DNA of 64,000 bases, taken from assembly GCF_009755605.1 (NCBI RefSeq), contig NZ_WPNZ01000008.1, positions 310,001 to 374,000 on the forward strand, in the 5' to 3' direction. A program made the position numbers and the translations under genes. The notes beneath the pieces are model-generated. The model was not told the origin of the DNA, searched no databases, and saw nothing but the letters and a program-made list of their open reading frames with translations. Numbering within the stretch: position 1 is the stretch's first letter; every line of letters starts with the position of its first letter. Shown piece by piece: positions 28,361-37,493 of this stretch. The stretch is from Streptomyces typhae. GTDB lineage: Bacteria > Actinomycetota > Actinomycetes > Streptomycetales > Streptomycetaceae.

Positions 28361-28366
28361 AGGAGG

Positions 28367-29377
28367 CTAGGCGAGTGTCGCCACGAGGACCGCCTTGATC
28401 GTGTGCATCCGGTTCTCCGCCTCGTCGAAGACGACCGAGTACTCCGACTCGAAGACCTCGTCGGTCACCTCCAGGGAGGACAGGCCGTGGCGCTCGCAGA
28501 CCTCGCGGCCCACCTGGGTGGACAGGTCGTGGAAGGCGGGCAGGCAGTGCAGGAACTTCACGTCGGTGTTGCCGGTGGCGCGCAGCACGTCCATCGTCAC
28601 CGCGTACGGCGCGAGGTCCGCGACGCGCTCGTCCCACACCTCGGCGGGCTCCCCCATCGACACCCAGACGTCGGTGGCGACGAAGTCGGCACCCACGACG
28701 CCTTCGGAGATGTCCTCGGTGAGCGTGATCCGCGCCCCGCTGGCCTCGGCGAGCGCGCGGGCGCGGGCCACGACGCCCTCGGCGGGCCAGTACGCGCGGG
28801 GCGCCACGATCCGGACGTCCATGCCGAGCAGGGCGCCGGTGACCAGGTAGGAGTTGCCCATGTTCAGCCGGGCGTCGCCGAGGTAGGCGAAGGCGATGCG
28901 CTCCAGGGGCTCGGCGCAGTGCTCGGTCATCGTCAGGATGTCGGCGAGCATCTGCGTGGGGTGCCAGTCGTCGGTCAGGCCGTTGTAGACGGGCACCCCG
29001 GCGTGGGCGGCGAGCGCCTCGACGGTCGTGTGGGCGTCCCCGCGGAACTGGATGGCGTCGAACATCCGGCCGAGCACCCGGGCGGTGTCCCGTACGGACT
29101 CCTTCTTGCCGATGTGTGCCCCGGTGGGGTCGATGTACGTCGTGGTGGCACCCTGGTCGGCGGCGGCCACCTCGAAGGAGCAGCGGGTGCGGGTGGAGGC
29201 CTTCTCGAAGATCAGCGCGATGTTCCGCCCGCTCAGGCGCCGTGTCTCCGTGCCGGCCCGCTTGGCCGCCTTCAGCTCGGCGGCCAGGGCGAGCAGGCCG
29301 CGGAACTCTTCGGCGGTGAAGTCCAGCTCCTTGAGGAAGTGGCGGCCGGTGAGGCCGGTCGTGGCAGTCGCCATCAT
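28367..29377 (-). CDS. arcB: ornithine carbamoyltransferase
   Basis: The 336-residue enzyme carries the carbamoyl-phosphate motif STRTR (61-65), the YIDPTGAHIGKKESVRDTARV loop, DDWHPTQMLAD and the ornithine/catalytic Cys motif HCLPAFHD. It interconverts citrulline plus phosphate with ornithine plus carbamoyl phosphate. Because it directly follows arginine deiminase and precedes a permease, the catabolic direction is likely, hence arcB rather than argF. ATG 29377 is preceded by AGGAG at 6 bases. An AT-rich inverted repeat lies just upstream. Confidence 0.93.
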   Translation of the reverse strand: MMATATTGLTGRHFLKELDFTAEEFRGLLALAAELKAAKRAGTETRRLSGRNIALIFEKASTRTRCSFEVAAADQGATTTYIDPTGAHIGKKESVRDTARVLGRMFDAIQFRGDAHTTVEALAAHAGVPVYNGLTDDWHPTQMLADILTMTEHCAEPLERIAFAYLGDARLNMGNSYLVTGALLGMDVRIVAPRAYWPAEGVVARARALAEASGARITLTEDISEGVVGADFVATDVWVSMGEPAEVWDERVADLAPYAVTMDVLRATGNTDVKFLHCLPAFHDLSTQVGREVCERHGLSSLEVTDEVFESEYSVVFDEAENRMHTIKAVLVATLA

Positions 29378-29424
29378 GGGGCGCTCCTGAGGTACACATG
29401 CGGAGAGGCGGGCGGGGGAACCCT

Positions 29425-29446
29425 TGAAAGTCTATACGACCTTTCA
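29425..29446. promoter_or_regulatory. AT-rich inverted repeat upstream of arcB, possible ArgR-type site
   Basis: TGAAAG (29425-29430) and CTTTCA (29441-29446) flank tctatacgac, and the following tttatatgca is also AT-rich. In a genome this GC-rich such a 40-base AT island before arcB suggests a promoter or ARG-box-like operator. Confidence 0.45.
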
Positions 29447-29468
29447 CATTTATATGCAGACCTCATCC

Positions 29469-29559
29469 GTCCCGTATCCCGCCGGACCTCACCCGGCCGT
29501 ATCCCGTATCCCGTATCCCACCGGACCTCACCCGGGCCGTATCCCGTCCCGTATCCCTC
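29469..29559. repeat. direct repeats between arcA and arcB
   Basis: The block cgtatccc-(g/a)ccggacctcaccc is present twice, with extra cgtatcc units (7 bp) in tandem between the copies. Confidence 0.7.
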
Positions 29560-30786
29560 TCAGCCGACCGGCCCCCGCTCCACCGGGCAGCTCATGCACC
29601 TGGGCCCGCCCCGGCCGCGGCCCAGCTCGCTGCCGGGGATCTCGATCACTTCGAGGCCCTGCTTGCGCAGATAGGTGTTGGTGGTCGCGTTCCGCTCGTA
29701 GGCGACGACCACGCCCGGCTCGACGGCGAGCACGTTGCAGCCGTCGTCCCACTGCTCGCGCTCGGCGGCGTGCACGTCCTGGGTGGCCGTGAGGACGCGG
29801 ATGCCGCCGAGGCCGAGCGCGGCGGCGATGGCGCGGTGCATGTGCTCCGGCGGGTGGTCGGTGACCTTCAACTCGCGCTCGTCGACGCCCGGCTCGATGG
29901 TGTACGAGCGCAGCATGCCGAGGCCCGCGTACTGCGTGAACGTGTCGCCGTCGACCATCGTCATGACCGTGTCCAGGTGCATGAAGGCGCGGCGCTTGGG
30001 CATGTCCAGGGCCACGATCGAGGTCGCGGACCCGGCGGCGAACAGCTTGTGCGCCAGCATCTCGACGGCCTGCGGCGTGGTGCGCTCGCTCATGCCGATG
30101 AGCACCGCGCCGTTGCCGAGGACCAGGACGTCGCCGCCCTCGATGGTGGAGGGGTAGTCGGACTGGCCCTGCGACCAGAGGTGGAAGCCCTGGCCGTGGA
30201 AGAGCGGGTGGTGCTGGTAGATCGCCTCGAAGTGGACGGTCTCGCGCTGCCGCGCCGGCCAGCGCATGGCGTTGATGGACACGCCGTCGTAGATCCACGC
30301 GGAGGTGTCCCGTGTGAACAGGTGGTTGGGCAGCGGGCGGAGCAGGAAGTCGTCCATGTCCATGCAGTGGAAGCGCACGGACGTCGGCTCGGGGTGCCGG
30401 TCCAGGTACTCGCGCTTCGTCATGCCGCCGATCAGCGCCTCGGCGAGCTCCGCCGACGGCAGCGGGTCGAAGGAGGCCCGCAGGTGGTCGGTGGCCAGCG
30501 GGCCGTACTCCTTCTCGTCGAAGACGCGGTCGAGGACCAGGAGCCGGGCCGCCGGCACGTCCAGGGCCTCGGCGAGCAGATCACCGAAGAGGTGCACCGT
30601 GACGCCGCGGTCGCGCAGCACGTCGGCGAAGCCGTCGTGCTCCTGTCTCGCCCTGCGCACCCACAGGACGTCGTCGAAGAGCAGCGCGTCCTTGTTGGTG
30701 GGCGTGAGCCGTTTCAGCTCCAGATCGGGGCGGTGCAGTATGACGCGGCGCAGCCGCCCGGCCTCGGAGTCGACGTGGAATGCCAT
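29560..30786 (-). CDS. arcA: arginine deiminase
   Basis: The 408-residue enzyme hydrolyses arginine to citrulline and ammonia. Family segments are FHVDSEAGRLRRVILHRPD at the N-terminus, FTRDTSAWIYDGVSINAM, IEGGDVLVLGNGAVLIG, FMHLDTVMTMVDGDTF with the active-site His/Asp, and GRGGPRCMSCPVER with the nucleophilic Cys400. ATG 30786 follows GGAGG. It is first in the arcA-arcB-permease order; a carbamate kinase gene (arcC) is absent from the window, so carbamoyl phosphate may feed biosynthesis instead of ATP formation. Confidence 0.94.
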   Translation of the reverse strand: MAFHVDSEAGRLRRVILHRPDLELKRLTPTNKDALLFDDVLWVRRARQEHDGFADVLRDRGVTVHLFGDLLAEALDVPAARLLVLDRVFDEKEYGPLATDHLRASFDPLPSAELAEALIGGMTKREYLDRHPEPTSVRFHCMDMDDFLLRPLPNHLFTRDTSAWIYDGVSINAMRWPARQRETVHFEAIYQHHPLFHGQGFHLWSQGQSDYPSTIEGGDVLVLGNGAVLIGMSERTTPQAVEMLAHKLFAAGSATSIVALDMPKRRAFMHLDTVMTMVDGDTFTQYAGLGMLRSYTIEPGVDERELKVTDHPPEHMHRAIAAALGLGGIRVLTATQDVHAAEREQWDDGCNVLAVEPGVVVAYERNATTNTYLRKQGLEVIEIPGSELGRGRGGPRCMSCPVERGPVG

Positions 30787-30851
30787 GCCTCCATCCTCAC
30801 CTGCCCGGGGCCCCGGCACGCGTGGAACTCCGACAAGTGGCGGCCGAGTGA

Positions 30852-30876
30852 CGCCCCGCACGCGTCGTGCGGGGCG
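30852..30876 (-). terminator. terminator hairpin downstream of pnkp (distal)
   Basis: CGCCCCGCACG (30852-30862) pairs with CGTGCGGGGCG (30866-30876) over a 3-base loop, between the pnkp stop and the arcA start. Confidence 0.7.
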
Positions 30877-30901
30877 CCCCGGGCGGCGAGCGCACCGGGC
30901 C

Positions 30902-30960
30902 GCGGCCGTCCTGCCCGCCGGGACAGGCCCTCGGGACGGGCCCGGGAGCAGGACGGCCGC
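30902..30960 (-). terminator. terminator hairpin downstream of pnkp (proximal)
   Basis: GCGGCCGTCCTGC (30902-30914) pairs with GCAGGACGGCCGC (30948-30960), 13 bp with a long loop, starting 24 bases after the pnkp stop. Confidence 0.65.
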
Positions 30961-30983
30961 ACGACCTCAGAGCCTCGGAGACC

Positions 30984-33710
30984 TCAGAGCCGCGGATCCA
31001 CCGGCTCCGACTCCAGGGCGAGGACCGCGAACACCGCCTCGTGCACCCGCCACAGCGGCTCCCCGTCCGCGAGCCGGTCGAGGGCCTCCAGGCCGAGCGC
31101 GTACTCCCGCACGGCGAGCGAGCGCTTGTGGCCGAGGGAACGCCCGCGGAGCTTCTCCAGGTTCTCCGGCCGGGTGTACTCCGGGCCGTAGATGATCCGC
31201 AGGTACTCGCGGCCCCGGCACTTGATGCCGGGCTGTACGAGGCGTCCCTTGCCGTCGCGCACCAGCGCGCCGACGGGCTTGACGACCATGCCCTCGCCGC
31301 CGCGCCCGGTCATCTCCAGCCACCAGTCGACACCGGCGCGCACCGACTCCTCGTCGCCGGTGTCGACGTACAGGCGGCGCGTGGTGCGAAGCAGGCCCGA
31401 GCCGTCGTGCTCCACCATGCGGTCGATCAACGCCAGTTGCTCGTCGTGCGGCAGCGCGGCGAGGCTCCTGCCCTGGGCCGCGAGGATCTGGAACGGCGCG
31501 AGGTGCACGCCGTCGAGACCGTCCGTCGGCCAGCAGTAGCGGCGGTAGGCGTCGGTGAACGCGGACGCGTCCGCGGCACGTTCCCGCTGCTTGTCGAGCA
31601 GGTCCTGGACGTCGACGCCCCGCGCCGCGGCGGCCTCCAGGGCGGCGAGCGCCCCCGGGAAGACCGTGCGGGCTGCGGCGCCCACGGCGGCGTACTGCGT
31701 GCGCAGCAGGCCCTTGGCCTTCAGGGACCACGGCATCAGCTCGGCGTCGAGCAGCAGCCAGTCGGTGCCGAGTTCCGCCCACAGCCCGGCCGCGTCGACG
31801 GCGGCCCGCACCCGGGCGAGCACCTCGTCGGTGAGCGCCGCATCGTCGAGGAAGGGGCGTCCGGTGCGGGTGCAGAGCGCACCCGTGGGGCCGTCCACGC
31901 CGAAGCGGGTCCGGGCCGCGTCCGCGTCCTTGCACACCAGGACCACGGCGCGGGAGCCCATGTGCTTCTCCTCGCACACGACGCGCTCCACGCCGTCCGC
32001 CCGGTACTGCGCGAAGGCCTCCTCCGGGTGCTCCAGATAGCCCTCGCGCCGGGACGTGGCCGTCGGTGCCATGGTCGGCGGCAGATACGGCACGAGGCGC
32101 GGGTCGGCGGCGAAGCGGCTCATGACCTCCAGGGCCGCCGCCGCGTTCTCCTCGCGGACGGTGACGCGTCCGGCGTGCCGGGTCTCCACGACGCGGCGGC
32201 CGTGCACGTCGCCGAGGTCGAGCGGGCGGCCGTCGTGACCGCCGGGCGCGTCCGAGCGCAGCGGCTTCACCGGTTCGTACCAGACGCGCTCCGCGGGGAC
32301 GTCGACGAGCTCGCGCTCCGGCCAGCGCAGCGCGGTCAGCCTGCCGCCGAAGACGGCGCCGGTGTCCAGGCAGATGGTGTTGTTCAGCCAGGTCGCCGCG
32401 GGCACCGGCGTGTGGCCGTAGACCACGGCGGCCTTGCCGCGGTAGTCCTCGGCCCACGGGTAGCGCACGGGCAGGCCGAACTCGTCGGTCTCGCCGGTGG
32501 TGTCGCCGTACAGGGCGTGCGAGCGCACCCGGCCCGACGTGCGGCCGTGGTACTTCTCGGGCAGGCCCGCGTGGCACACCACCAGCCTGCCGCCGTCGAG
32601 GACGTAGTGGCTGACGAGCCCGTCCACGAACTCCCGCACCCGGGTGCGGAAGTCCGGGTCGCGGGCGTCCTCCGCCTCCAGCTGCGCGATGGTCTCGGCG
32701 AGGCCGTGGGTGGGCTGGACGCCGCGGCCCTTCAGATAGCGGCCGAGCTTGTTCTCGTGGTTGCCCGGTACGCACAGGGCGGTGCCGTTCGCGACCATGC
32801 TCATGACGCGGCGCAGGACGCCGGGGCTGTCCGGGCCGCGGTCGACGAGGTCGCCGACGAACACGGCGGTGCGGCCCTCGGGGTGCGCCCCGTCGACGTA
32901 GCCGAGCTTGCCGAGCAGGGTCTCCAGCTCGCTCGCGCAGCCGTGGATGTCGCCGACGATGTCGAAGGGGCCGGTGAGGTGTCTGAGGTCGTTGTGGCGC
33001 CGTTCGGTGACGATCTCGGCGCGGTCGATCTCGGCGACGCCCCGCAGGACGTGCACCTTGCGGAAGCCCTCGCGCTCCAGGTGCTTGAGGGAGCGGCGCA
33101 GTTCGCGCTGGTGGCGCTGGATGACGCGGCGCGGCAGGCCCGCGCGGTCGGGGCGCGCGGCGTTCCGCTCGGCGCACACCTCCTCGGGCACGTCGAGGAC
33201 GATGGCGACGGGCAGCACGTCGTGCCGCCTGGCCAGCTCGATGAGCTGCTTGCGGCTGTCGGACTGCACGCTGGTCGCGTCGACGACGGTGCGGCGCCCG
33301 GCGGCGAGCCGCTTGCCCGCGATGTAGTTGAGGACGTCGAAGGCGTCGCCGCTCGCGCCCTGGTCGTTCTCGTCGTCGGCGACGAGCCCGCGGCAGAAGT
33401 CGCTGGACAGGACCTCGGTGGGCTTGAAGTGCCGCCGGGCGAACGTGGACTTGCCCGAGCCGGTGGCGCCGACGAGCACGACGAGGGAGAGGTCGGTGAC
33501 GGCGAGGCGGCGGGGCGGGGCGGGCGTGCCCGGGGCCGCGGTGCGAGCACCGCGCTCTCCGGATTCCACCCTGGTGGCCGCCGCGGCTATGGCTGCGGCG
33601 GCTCTGTCCGCGCCGGCTGTGTCCGCGCCGCCGGTCGCCGTGTCTGTCATAGCCACCGAGGTCGTCGAGGTCGTCATGGCCGCGTGTGCGTCGTTGCGGT
33701 CGTTCGTCAT
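30984..33710 (-). CDS. pnkp: polynucleotide kinase-phosphatase-ligase of the bacterial RNA repair system
   Basis: The 908-residue protein has three catalytic modules in the order known for bacterial Pnkp. The 5'-kinase has Walker A GATGSGKST at 81-89. The calcineurin-type phosphatase has GDIHG, VFVGDLVDRGPDSPG, VPGNHENK and YGHTPVP. The C-terminal nucleotidyltransferase has EEKHMGSRAV, with the AMP-accepting Lys. The enzyme heals and, with Hen1, seals ribotoxin-cleaved RNA. An N-terminal extension of about 70 residues is Ala/Thr-rich. ATG 33710 overlaps the hen1 stop (ATGA), so the two are coupled. Confidence 0.93.
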   Translation of the reverse strand: MTNDRNDAHAAMTTSTTSVAMTDTATGGADTAGADRAAAAIAAAATRVESGERGARTAAPGTPAPPRRLAVTDLSLVVLVGATGSGKSTFARRHFKPTEVLSSDFCRGLVADDENDQGASGDAFDVLNYIAGKRLAAGRRTVVDATSVQSDSRKQLIELARRHDVLPVAIVLDVPEEVCAERNAARPDRAGLPRRVIQRHQRELRRSLKHLEREGFRKVHVLRGVAEIDRAEIVTERRHNDLRHLTGPFDIVGDIHGCASELETLLGKLGYVDGAHPEGRTAVFVGDLVDRGPDSPGVLRRVMSMVANGTALCVPGNHENKLGRYLKGRGVQPTHGLAETIAQLEAEDARDPDFRTRVREFVDGLVSHYVLDGGRLVVCHAGLPEKYHGRTSGRVRSHALYGDTTGETDEFGLPVRYPWAEDYRGKAAVVYGHTPVPAATWLNNTICLDTGAVFGGRLTALRWPERELVDVPAERVWYEPVKPLRSDAPGGHDGRPLDLGDVHGRRVVETRHAGRVTVREENAAAALEVMSRFAADPRLVPYLPPTMAPTATSRREGYLEHPEEAFAQYRADGVERVVCEEKHMGSRAVVLVCKDADAARTRFGVDGPTGALCTRTGRPFLDDAALTDEVLARVRAAVDAAGLWAELGTDWLLLDAELMPWSLKAKGLLRTQYAAVGAAARTVFPGALAALEAAAARGVDVQDLLDKQRERAADASAFTDAYRRYCWPTDGLDGVHLAPFQILAAQGRSLAALPHDEQLALIDRMVEHDGSGLLRTTRRLYVDTGDEESVRAGVDWWLEMTGRGGEGMVVKPVGALVRDGKGRLVQPGIKCRGREYLRIIYGPEYTRPENLEKLRGRSLGHKRSLAVREYALGLEALDRLADGEPLWRVHEAVFAVLALESEPVDPRL

Positions 33711-35299
33711 GCGGCCCGCACTTCCTTCCCGTTTCCCGTGCTGTTGCCCGTACCGTTGCCCGTGCCGTCGCTCATACCGCTGTCCGTACGCGTGAAGACC
33801 GCCATCTGCGTCGGCGGCCCCACCTCGGGGTCGTCGGGGCCGACCGGGGTGAACTCCACCGTGTACGCGTGGCCGCGGGCGACCCCGTCCGCCCAGGCCC
33901 GGAACTCCTCGCGGGTCCACTCGAAGCGGTGGTCGCTGTGCCGGACGTGGCCCGCGGGGAGGGATTCCCAGCGGACGTTGTACTCGGCGTTCGGCGTCGT
34001 CACGAGAACGGTGCGGGGGCGCGCCGAGCCGAACACCGCGTGCTCCAGGGCGGAGAGGCGGTCCGGGTCGACGTGCTCGACGACCTCGCTGAGCACCGCC
34101 GCGTCGTACCCCTTGAGGCGCTTGTCGGTGTACGCGAGCGAGCCCTGGAAGAGCGCCACGCGCTCCGCCTGGCGCTCGCCCATGCGCTCCAGCTTCAGCC
34201 GCCGGGCGGCGTCGGTCAGGGCGCGCACCGACACGTCGACACCCACGACGCGGGTGTACCGCGTGTCCTTCAGGAGCGCCTGCACCAACTGGCCCTGCCC
34301 GCAGCCGAGGTCGAGGACCCGGGTGGCCCCCGAGGCACCGAGCACGGCGAGGATCGCCTCGCGGCGCCGCACGGCGAGCGGTACGGACGGCTCCGCTTCC
34401 GGGGCGGCGTCGGTGGTAACGCTCTCGGCGACAGCCGCGTCGGTGGCGTCGTCCATGATGGCCGCGTCGTCGTCGGTGACCGCGTTGTCGATCTCGTCGA
34501 CGTCCGTGTCGTCGGCGTCGGCGAGCCTGACCAGTTCGAGCCGCTCCATGGCCGTACGCGTGAGGGACCAGCGGCGCGCGAGATAGCGGCTCGTGATGAG
34601 GCGCTGCTCGGGGTGGCCCGCGAGCCAGCCCGCCCCGGCGCGCAGGAGCTTGTCGACCTCGTCGGCCGAGACCCAGTAGTGCTTGGCGTCGTCGAGCACC
34701 GGGAGCAGCACGTACAGGTGGCGCAGCGCGGCGCCGAGGGTCAGGACGCCGTCCGGCACCTCGAGCACGAGGCGCACGTACCGCGAGTCGCCCCAGTCGG
34801 GGAACCGCTTGTCGAGCGGCACCGGATCGGCCGCGACCGTCCAGCCCAGCGGCTCGAACAGCGCCCGCACCAGATCGGGTCCGCCGCGCGCGGGCAGCAC
34901 GGGCACCTCCACGCGCAGCGGCAGCGGCTGCCCGGCCCGCTCGGGCAGGGCCTTGCAGAGATCGCGCAGCGCGCTGGAGAACACCGCGCCGAGAGCGACG
35001 GCGAGCAGCGAGGACGCGGCGTACGGCCGGTCGTTCACGTACTGCGCGAGCGCCGCGTCCGGGGCGCCGCCGCGGCCCTTGCCCCCACCGCCCTTGCCCT
35101 GCCGCACCAGTGCCACGGGATCCACTTCGAGCAGGAGCGCCGCCGTGCAGCGCTCCTCGGTCGCCTCGGGGTAGAAGACGTGCGCCTGCCCGTAGGACGT
35201 GGAGAACGCCTGCGCCTTGCCGGGATGCTTGTGCAGCAGGAACCCGAGGTCGGTGGCGGGGTGTTCGGGGGAACCGGTGGTGGTGAGGGTCAGGAACAC
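33707..35299 (-). CDS. hen1: 3'-terminal RNA ribose 2'-O-methyltransferase Hen1
   Basis: The 530-residue protein starts FLTLTTTGSPEHPATDLGFL, typical of bacterial Hen1. Its N-terminal half (about 1-250) is the domain that activates the Pnkp ligase. An acidic Asp/Ala-rich linker follows. The C-terminal methyltransferase has the AdoMet motif VLDLGCGQGQLV and metal ligands in EVVEHVD and HVRHSDHRFEW. Methylation of the repaired 3' end prevents re-cleavage. GTG 35299 follows GAGG; the in-frame sequence farther upstream is unrelated. A short repetitive GNGT-like tail precedes the stop. Confidence 0.93.
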   Translation of the reverse strand: MFLTLTTTGSPEHPATDLGFLLHKHPGKAQAFSTSYGQAHVFYPEATEERCTAALLLEVDPVALVRQGKGGGGKGRGGAPDAALAQYVNDRPYAASSLLAVALGAVFSSALRDLCKALPERAGQPLPLRVEVPVLPARGGPDLVRALFEPLGWTVAADPVPLDKRFPDWGDSRYVRLVLEVPDGVLTLGAALRHLYVLLPVLDDAKHYWVSADEVDKLLRAGAGWLAGHPEQRLITSRYLARRWSLTRTAMERLELVRLADADDTDVDEIDNAVTDDDAAIMDDATDAAVAESVTTDAAPEAEPSVPLAVRRREAILAVLGASGATRVLDLGCGQGQLVQALLKDTRYTRVVGVDVSVRALTDAARRLKLERMGERQAERVALFQGSLAYTDKRLKGYDAAVLSEVVEHVDPDRLSALEHAVFGSARPRTVLVTTPNAEYNVRWESLPAGHVRHSDHRFEWTREEFRAWADGVARGHAYTVEFTPVGPDDPEVGPPTQMAVFTRTDSGMSDGTGNGTGNSTGNGKEVRAA

Positions 35300-35638
35300 G
35301 GTGGTATGCCTCGATACCTGCTCTGGGGGTGTGGTGGGTCGCGCCAAGGCCGGCGCCGACTCCTTCCGGAGCCGTGCCCAGGTCCTTCGCCAACCTGTGG
35401 GACTGCCGTGTACGCCGTGGCGCGGCCCTCTCGCAGCTGACCGTCCTCCCCCGGCGCACCTGCACAAACGTACAACGAACACCCCGAAAGCACTCATGGA
35501 TTTCTCGGCGCCCGCCGCCACTCGGTCCGAGCGATTCGCTCGCAAGCCGACCCATCCGCTCGCCGGTCGCGTGCGAACTACTGGCGACGGCGGTGTTGCC
35601 GCCGCTCGCCCCGCACGCCTCCAACGAAAGGAAAGCCC
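35300..35638. other. 339-bp divergent intergenic region
   Basis: This is the promoter region for hen1-pnkp and for the secreted protein. GGTAT-N6-ATACC (35303-35318) overlaps the hen1 ribosome-binding site. Bases 35460-35530 contain moderately AT-richer stretches (acaaacgtacaacgaacacc). No gene is seen. Confidence 0.5.
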
Positions 35639-36121
35639 GTGAGCCGAACAACCGTCCCGGCGCCCAAGGCACTCTTGGCGGCGGTACTCCTCGCGCTCGT
35701 CGCGGTGGTCGGGGCCTTCGCCCCCCAGTCGCACGCGTCGGAGCCGGCCGCGCGCAACTCGCCGGCAGCGCACATGGCGCAAACCACCACGGCGCTCGGA
35801 ACGACGACCCGAGCCGCGGTCGCCTCCGACTTCGTCATCACGTCCCTCATGTGTTCCGCGAATCGGACACAGGGCGGCCCGGGACAGATCACCTGTACGG
35901 TCAGGTGGACCGGTGGCGAGCCCAATTTCGACCCGGTGTTCAGGGCCGATCCTGGGGGAAGCACGCCGGTGACGAGCTCCAGCAACGCCAACCGGTTCGC
36001 GACATTCACCTTCGGCTGCGTCCGCAGCATCGAATACACCGTGACCGTGTTCATCCGCGACCGGAACGGCATCGAGACCCCGCCCCAGACGCGTCCCTAC
36101 ATCCCGTGCGGCAACTTCTGA
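35639..36121 (+). CDS. secreted protein of unknown function
   Basis: This 160-residue protein has a GTG start with AAAGGAAAG upstream and a clear signal peptide (VPAPKALLAAVLLALVAVVG, then SHASEP). The mature part contains four cysteines (SLMCSANR, GQITCTVRW, TFGCVRS and IPCGNF) and beta-type segments (YTVTVFIRDRNG), which suggests a small disulfide-bonded Ig-like fold. I recognise no family. Confidence 0.72.
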   Translation: MSRTTVPAPKALLAAVLLALVAVVGAFAPQSHASEPAARNSPAAHMAQTTTALGTTTRAAVASDFVITSLMCSANRTQGGPGQITCTVRWTGGEPNFDPVFRADPGGSTPVTSSSNANRFATFTFGCVRSIEYTVTVFIRDRNGIETPPQTRPYIPCGNF

Positions 36122-36248
36122 CACCACTTTCCGGCACCAGTACTGACAGCCTGTCGCCGCACGCAGGGTGAGGCAGCGGCGCGGGCATGATCCCGGTGAG
36201 GGCGAGGTGGTGCGGACGGGCGCGGGCGTGCTCGACGCCTGCGCCAGG

Positions 36249-36284
36249 TCGTGGGCGGTCGCCGGGCGCGGTGGCCGCCCACGA
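36249..36284. terminator. bidirectional terminator hairpin
   Basis: TCGTGGGCGG (36249-36258) pairs with CCGCCCACGA (36275-36284) between the convergent secreted-protein and LLM oxidoreductase genes. Confidence 0.65.
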
Positions 36285-36306
36285 CGCGGGGAACCGGCTC
36301 GCGCGG

Positions 36307-37230
36307 TCAGGCGAGCTGGGACTGGACCTGCGCCGAGATCAGCTCCAGGTGGTCCAGGTCGGACAGGTCCAGGCACTGGAGGTAGACGCGGCTCGCGCCG
36401 ATCTCCGCGTACCGGCCGATCTTGTCGACGACCTCGGCGGGGGAACCGGCGAGGCCGTTGGCCTTCAGCTCCTCCACGTCGCGGCCGATGACCGCCGCGC
36501 GGCGCGCGACCTCGGCGTCGTCCTTGCCGACGCACGCCACCAGGGCGTTGGAGTACACCAGGTCGTCGGGCTCGCGTCCGGCCTGCTCGGCCGCGGCCCG
36601 CACCCGGCCGAACTGCCGCTCGCTGTCCTCGACCGAGGCGAACGGGATGTTGAACTCGTCCGCGTACTGCGCGGCGAGCCGGGGCGTGCGCGTCGCGCCG
36701 TGGCCGCCGATCAGGACCGGCACCTTGGCCTGCGCGGGCTTGGGGAGCGCGGGCGAGTCGGTGAGCTGGTAGTGGGTGCCCTCGTACGAGAACGTGCTGC
36801 CGGGCTCCGTCGCCCACAGCCCGGTGACGATCGCGAGCTGCTCCTCCAGGCGCGCGAACTTCTCCTTCGGGAACGGGATGCCGTACGCCTTGTGCTCCTC
36901 CTCGAACCAGCCCGCGCCGAGTCCGAGTTCGATCCGGCCGCCGGACATCTGGTCGACCTGGGCCACCTGGATGGCGAGCACACCGGGCAGCCGGAAGGTG
37001 CCGGCCGTCATGAGCGTCCCGAGCCTGATCCGCCGCGTCTCACGCGCGAGGCCCGCAAGGGTGATCCAGGCGTCCGTGGGCCCCGGCAGGCCGTCGGCCG
37101 ATCCCATGCGCAGATAGTGGTCGGAGCGGAAGAAGGCGTCGAAGCCCAGGTCCTCGGTGGCCTTGGCGACGGTGAGCAGCGTGTCATAAGTGGCCCCCTG
37201 CTGGGGCTCGGTGAAGATGCGAAGATCCAT
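36307..37230 (-). CDS. LLM-class F420-dependent oxidoreductase
   Basis: The 307-residue luciferase-like monooxygenase superfamily protein starts MDLRIFTEPQQGATYDTLL. It has AFFRSDHYLRMG, RIRLGTLMTAGTFRLPGVLA, GRIELGLGAGWFEEEHKAYG and VPVLIGGHGATRTPRLAAQYA, typical of F420-dependent members in actinobacteria. The substrate cannot be told. ATG 37230 is the start giving the family N-terminus; about 68 upstream codons are open but Arg/Pro-rich and unrelated. Confidence 0.9.
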   Translation of the reverse strand: MDLRIFTEPQQGATYDTLLTVAKATEDLGFDAFFRSDHYLRMGSADGLPGPTDAWITLAGLARETRRIRLGTLMTAGTFRLPGVLAIQVAQVDQMSGGRIELGLGAGWFEEEHKAYGIPFPKEKFARLEEQLAIVTGLWATEPGSTFSYEGTHYQLTDSPALPKPAQAKVPVLIGGHGATRTPRLAAQYADEFNIPFASVEDSERQFGRVRAAAEQAGREPDDLVYSNALVACVGKDDAEVARRAAVIGRDVEELKANGLAGSPAEVVDKIGRYAEIGASRVYLQCLDLSDLDHLELISAQVQSQLA

Positions 37231-37493
37231 GGGTCCATCCTGCACGCTCGAACGCCCGTCAACCTTCCCCGTACGGGCCGGGCGCCGCCGCCCCGGTCGG
37301 GTGAAATCCGCGCGCTCGACGGCCGGGGCGGGGCCGTCGCAGTGACTGGGCCGCACGGGAGATCGTTGGCCGGGGCGGAGCCGGGCCGCCCGGCGCCCGC
37401 GCCGGCGGCCTCGCCGGGGCGCCCCCGCATCCACCGCCTTGCCCGGCCGGGGCGCGTCCCCGGACCGGCGGGGCGCGGGCCGAGGAGGCCGTC

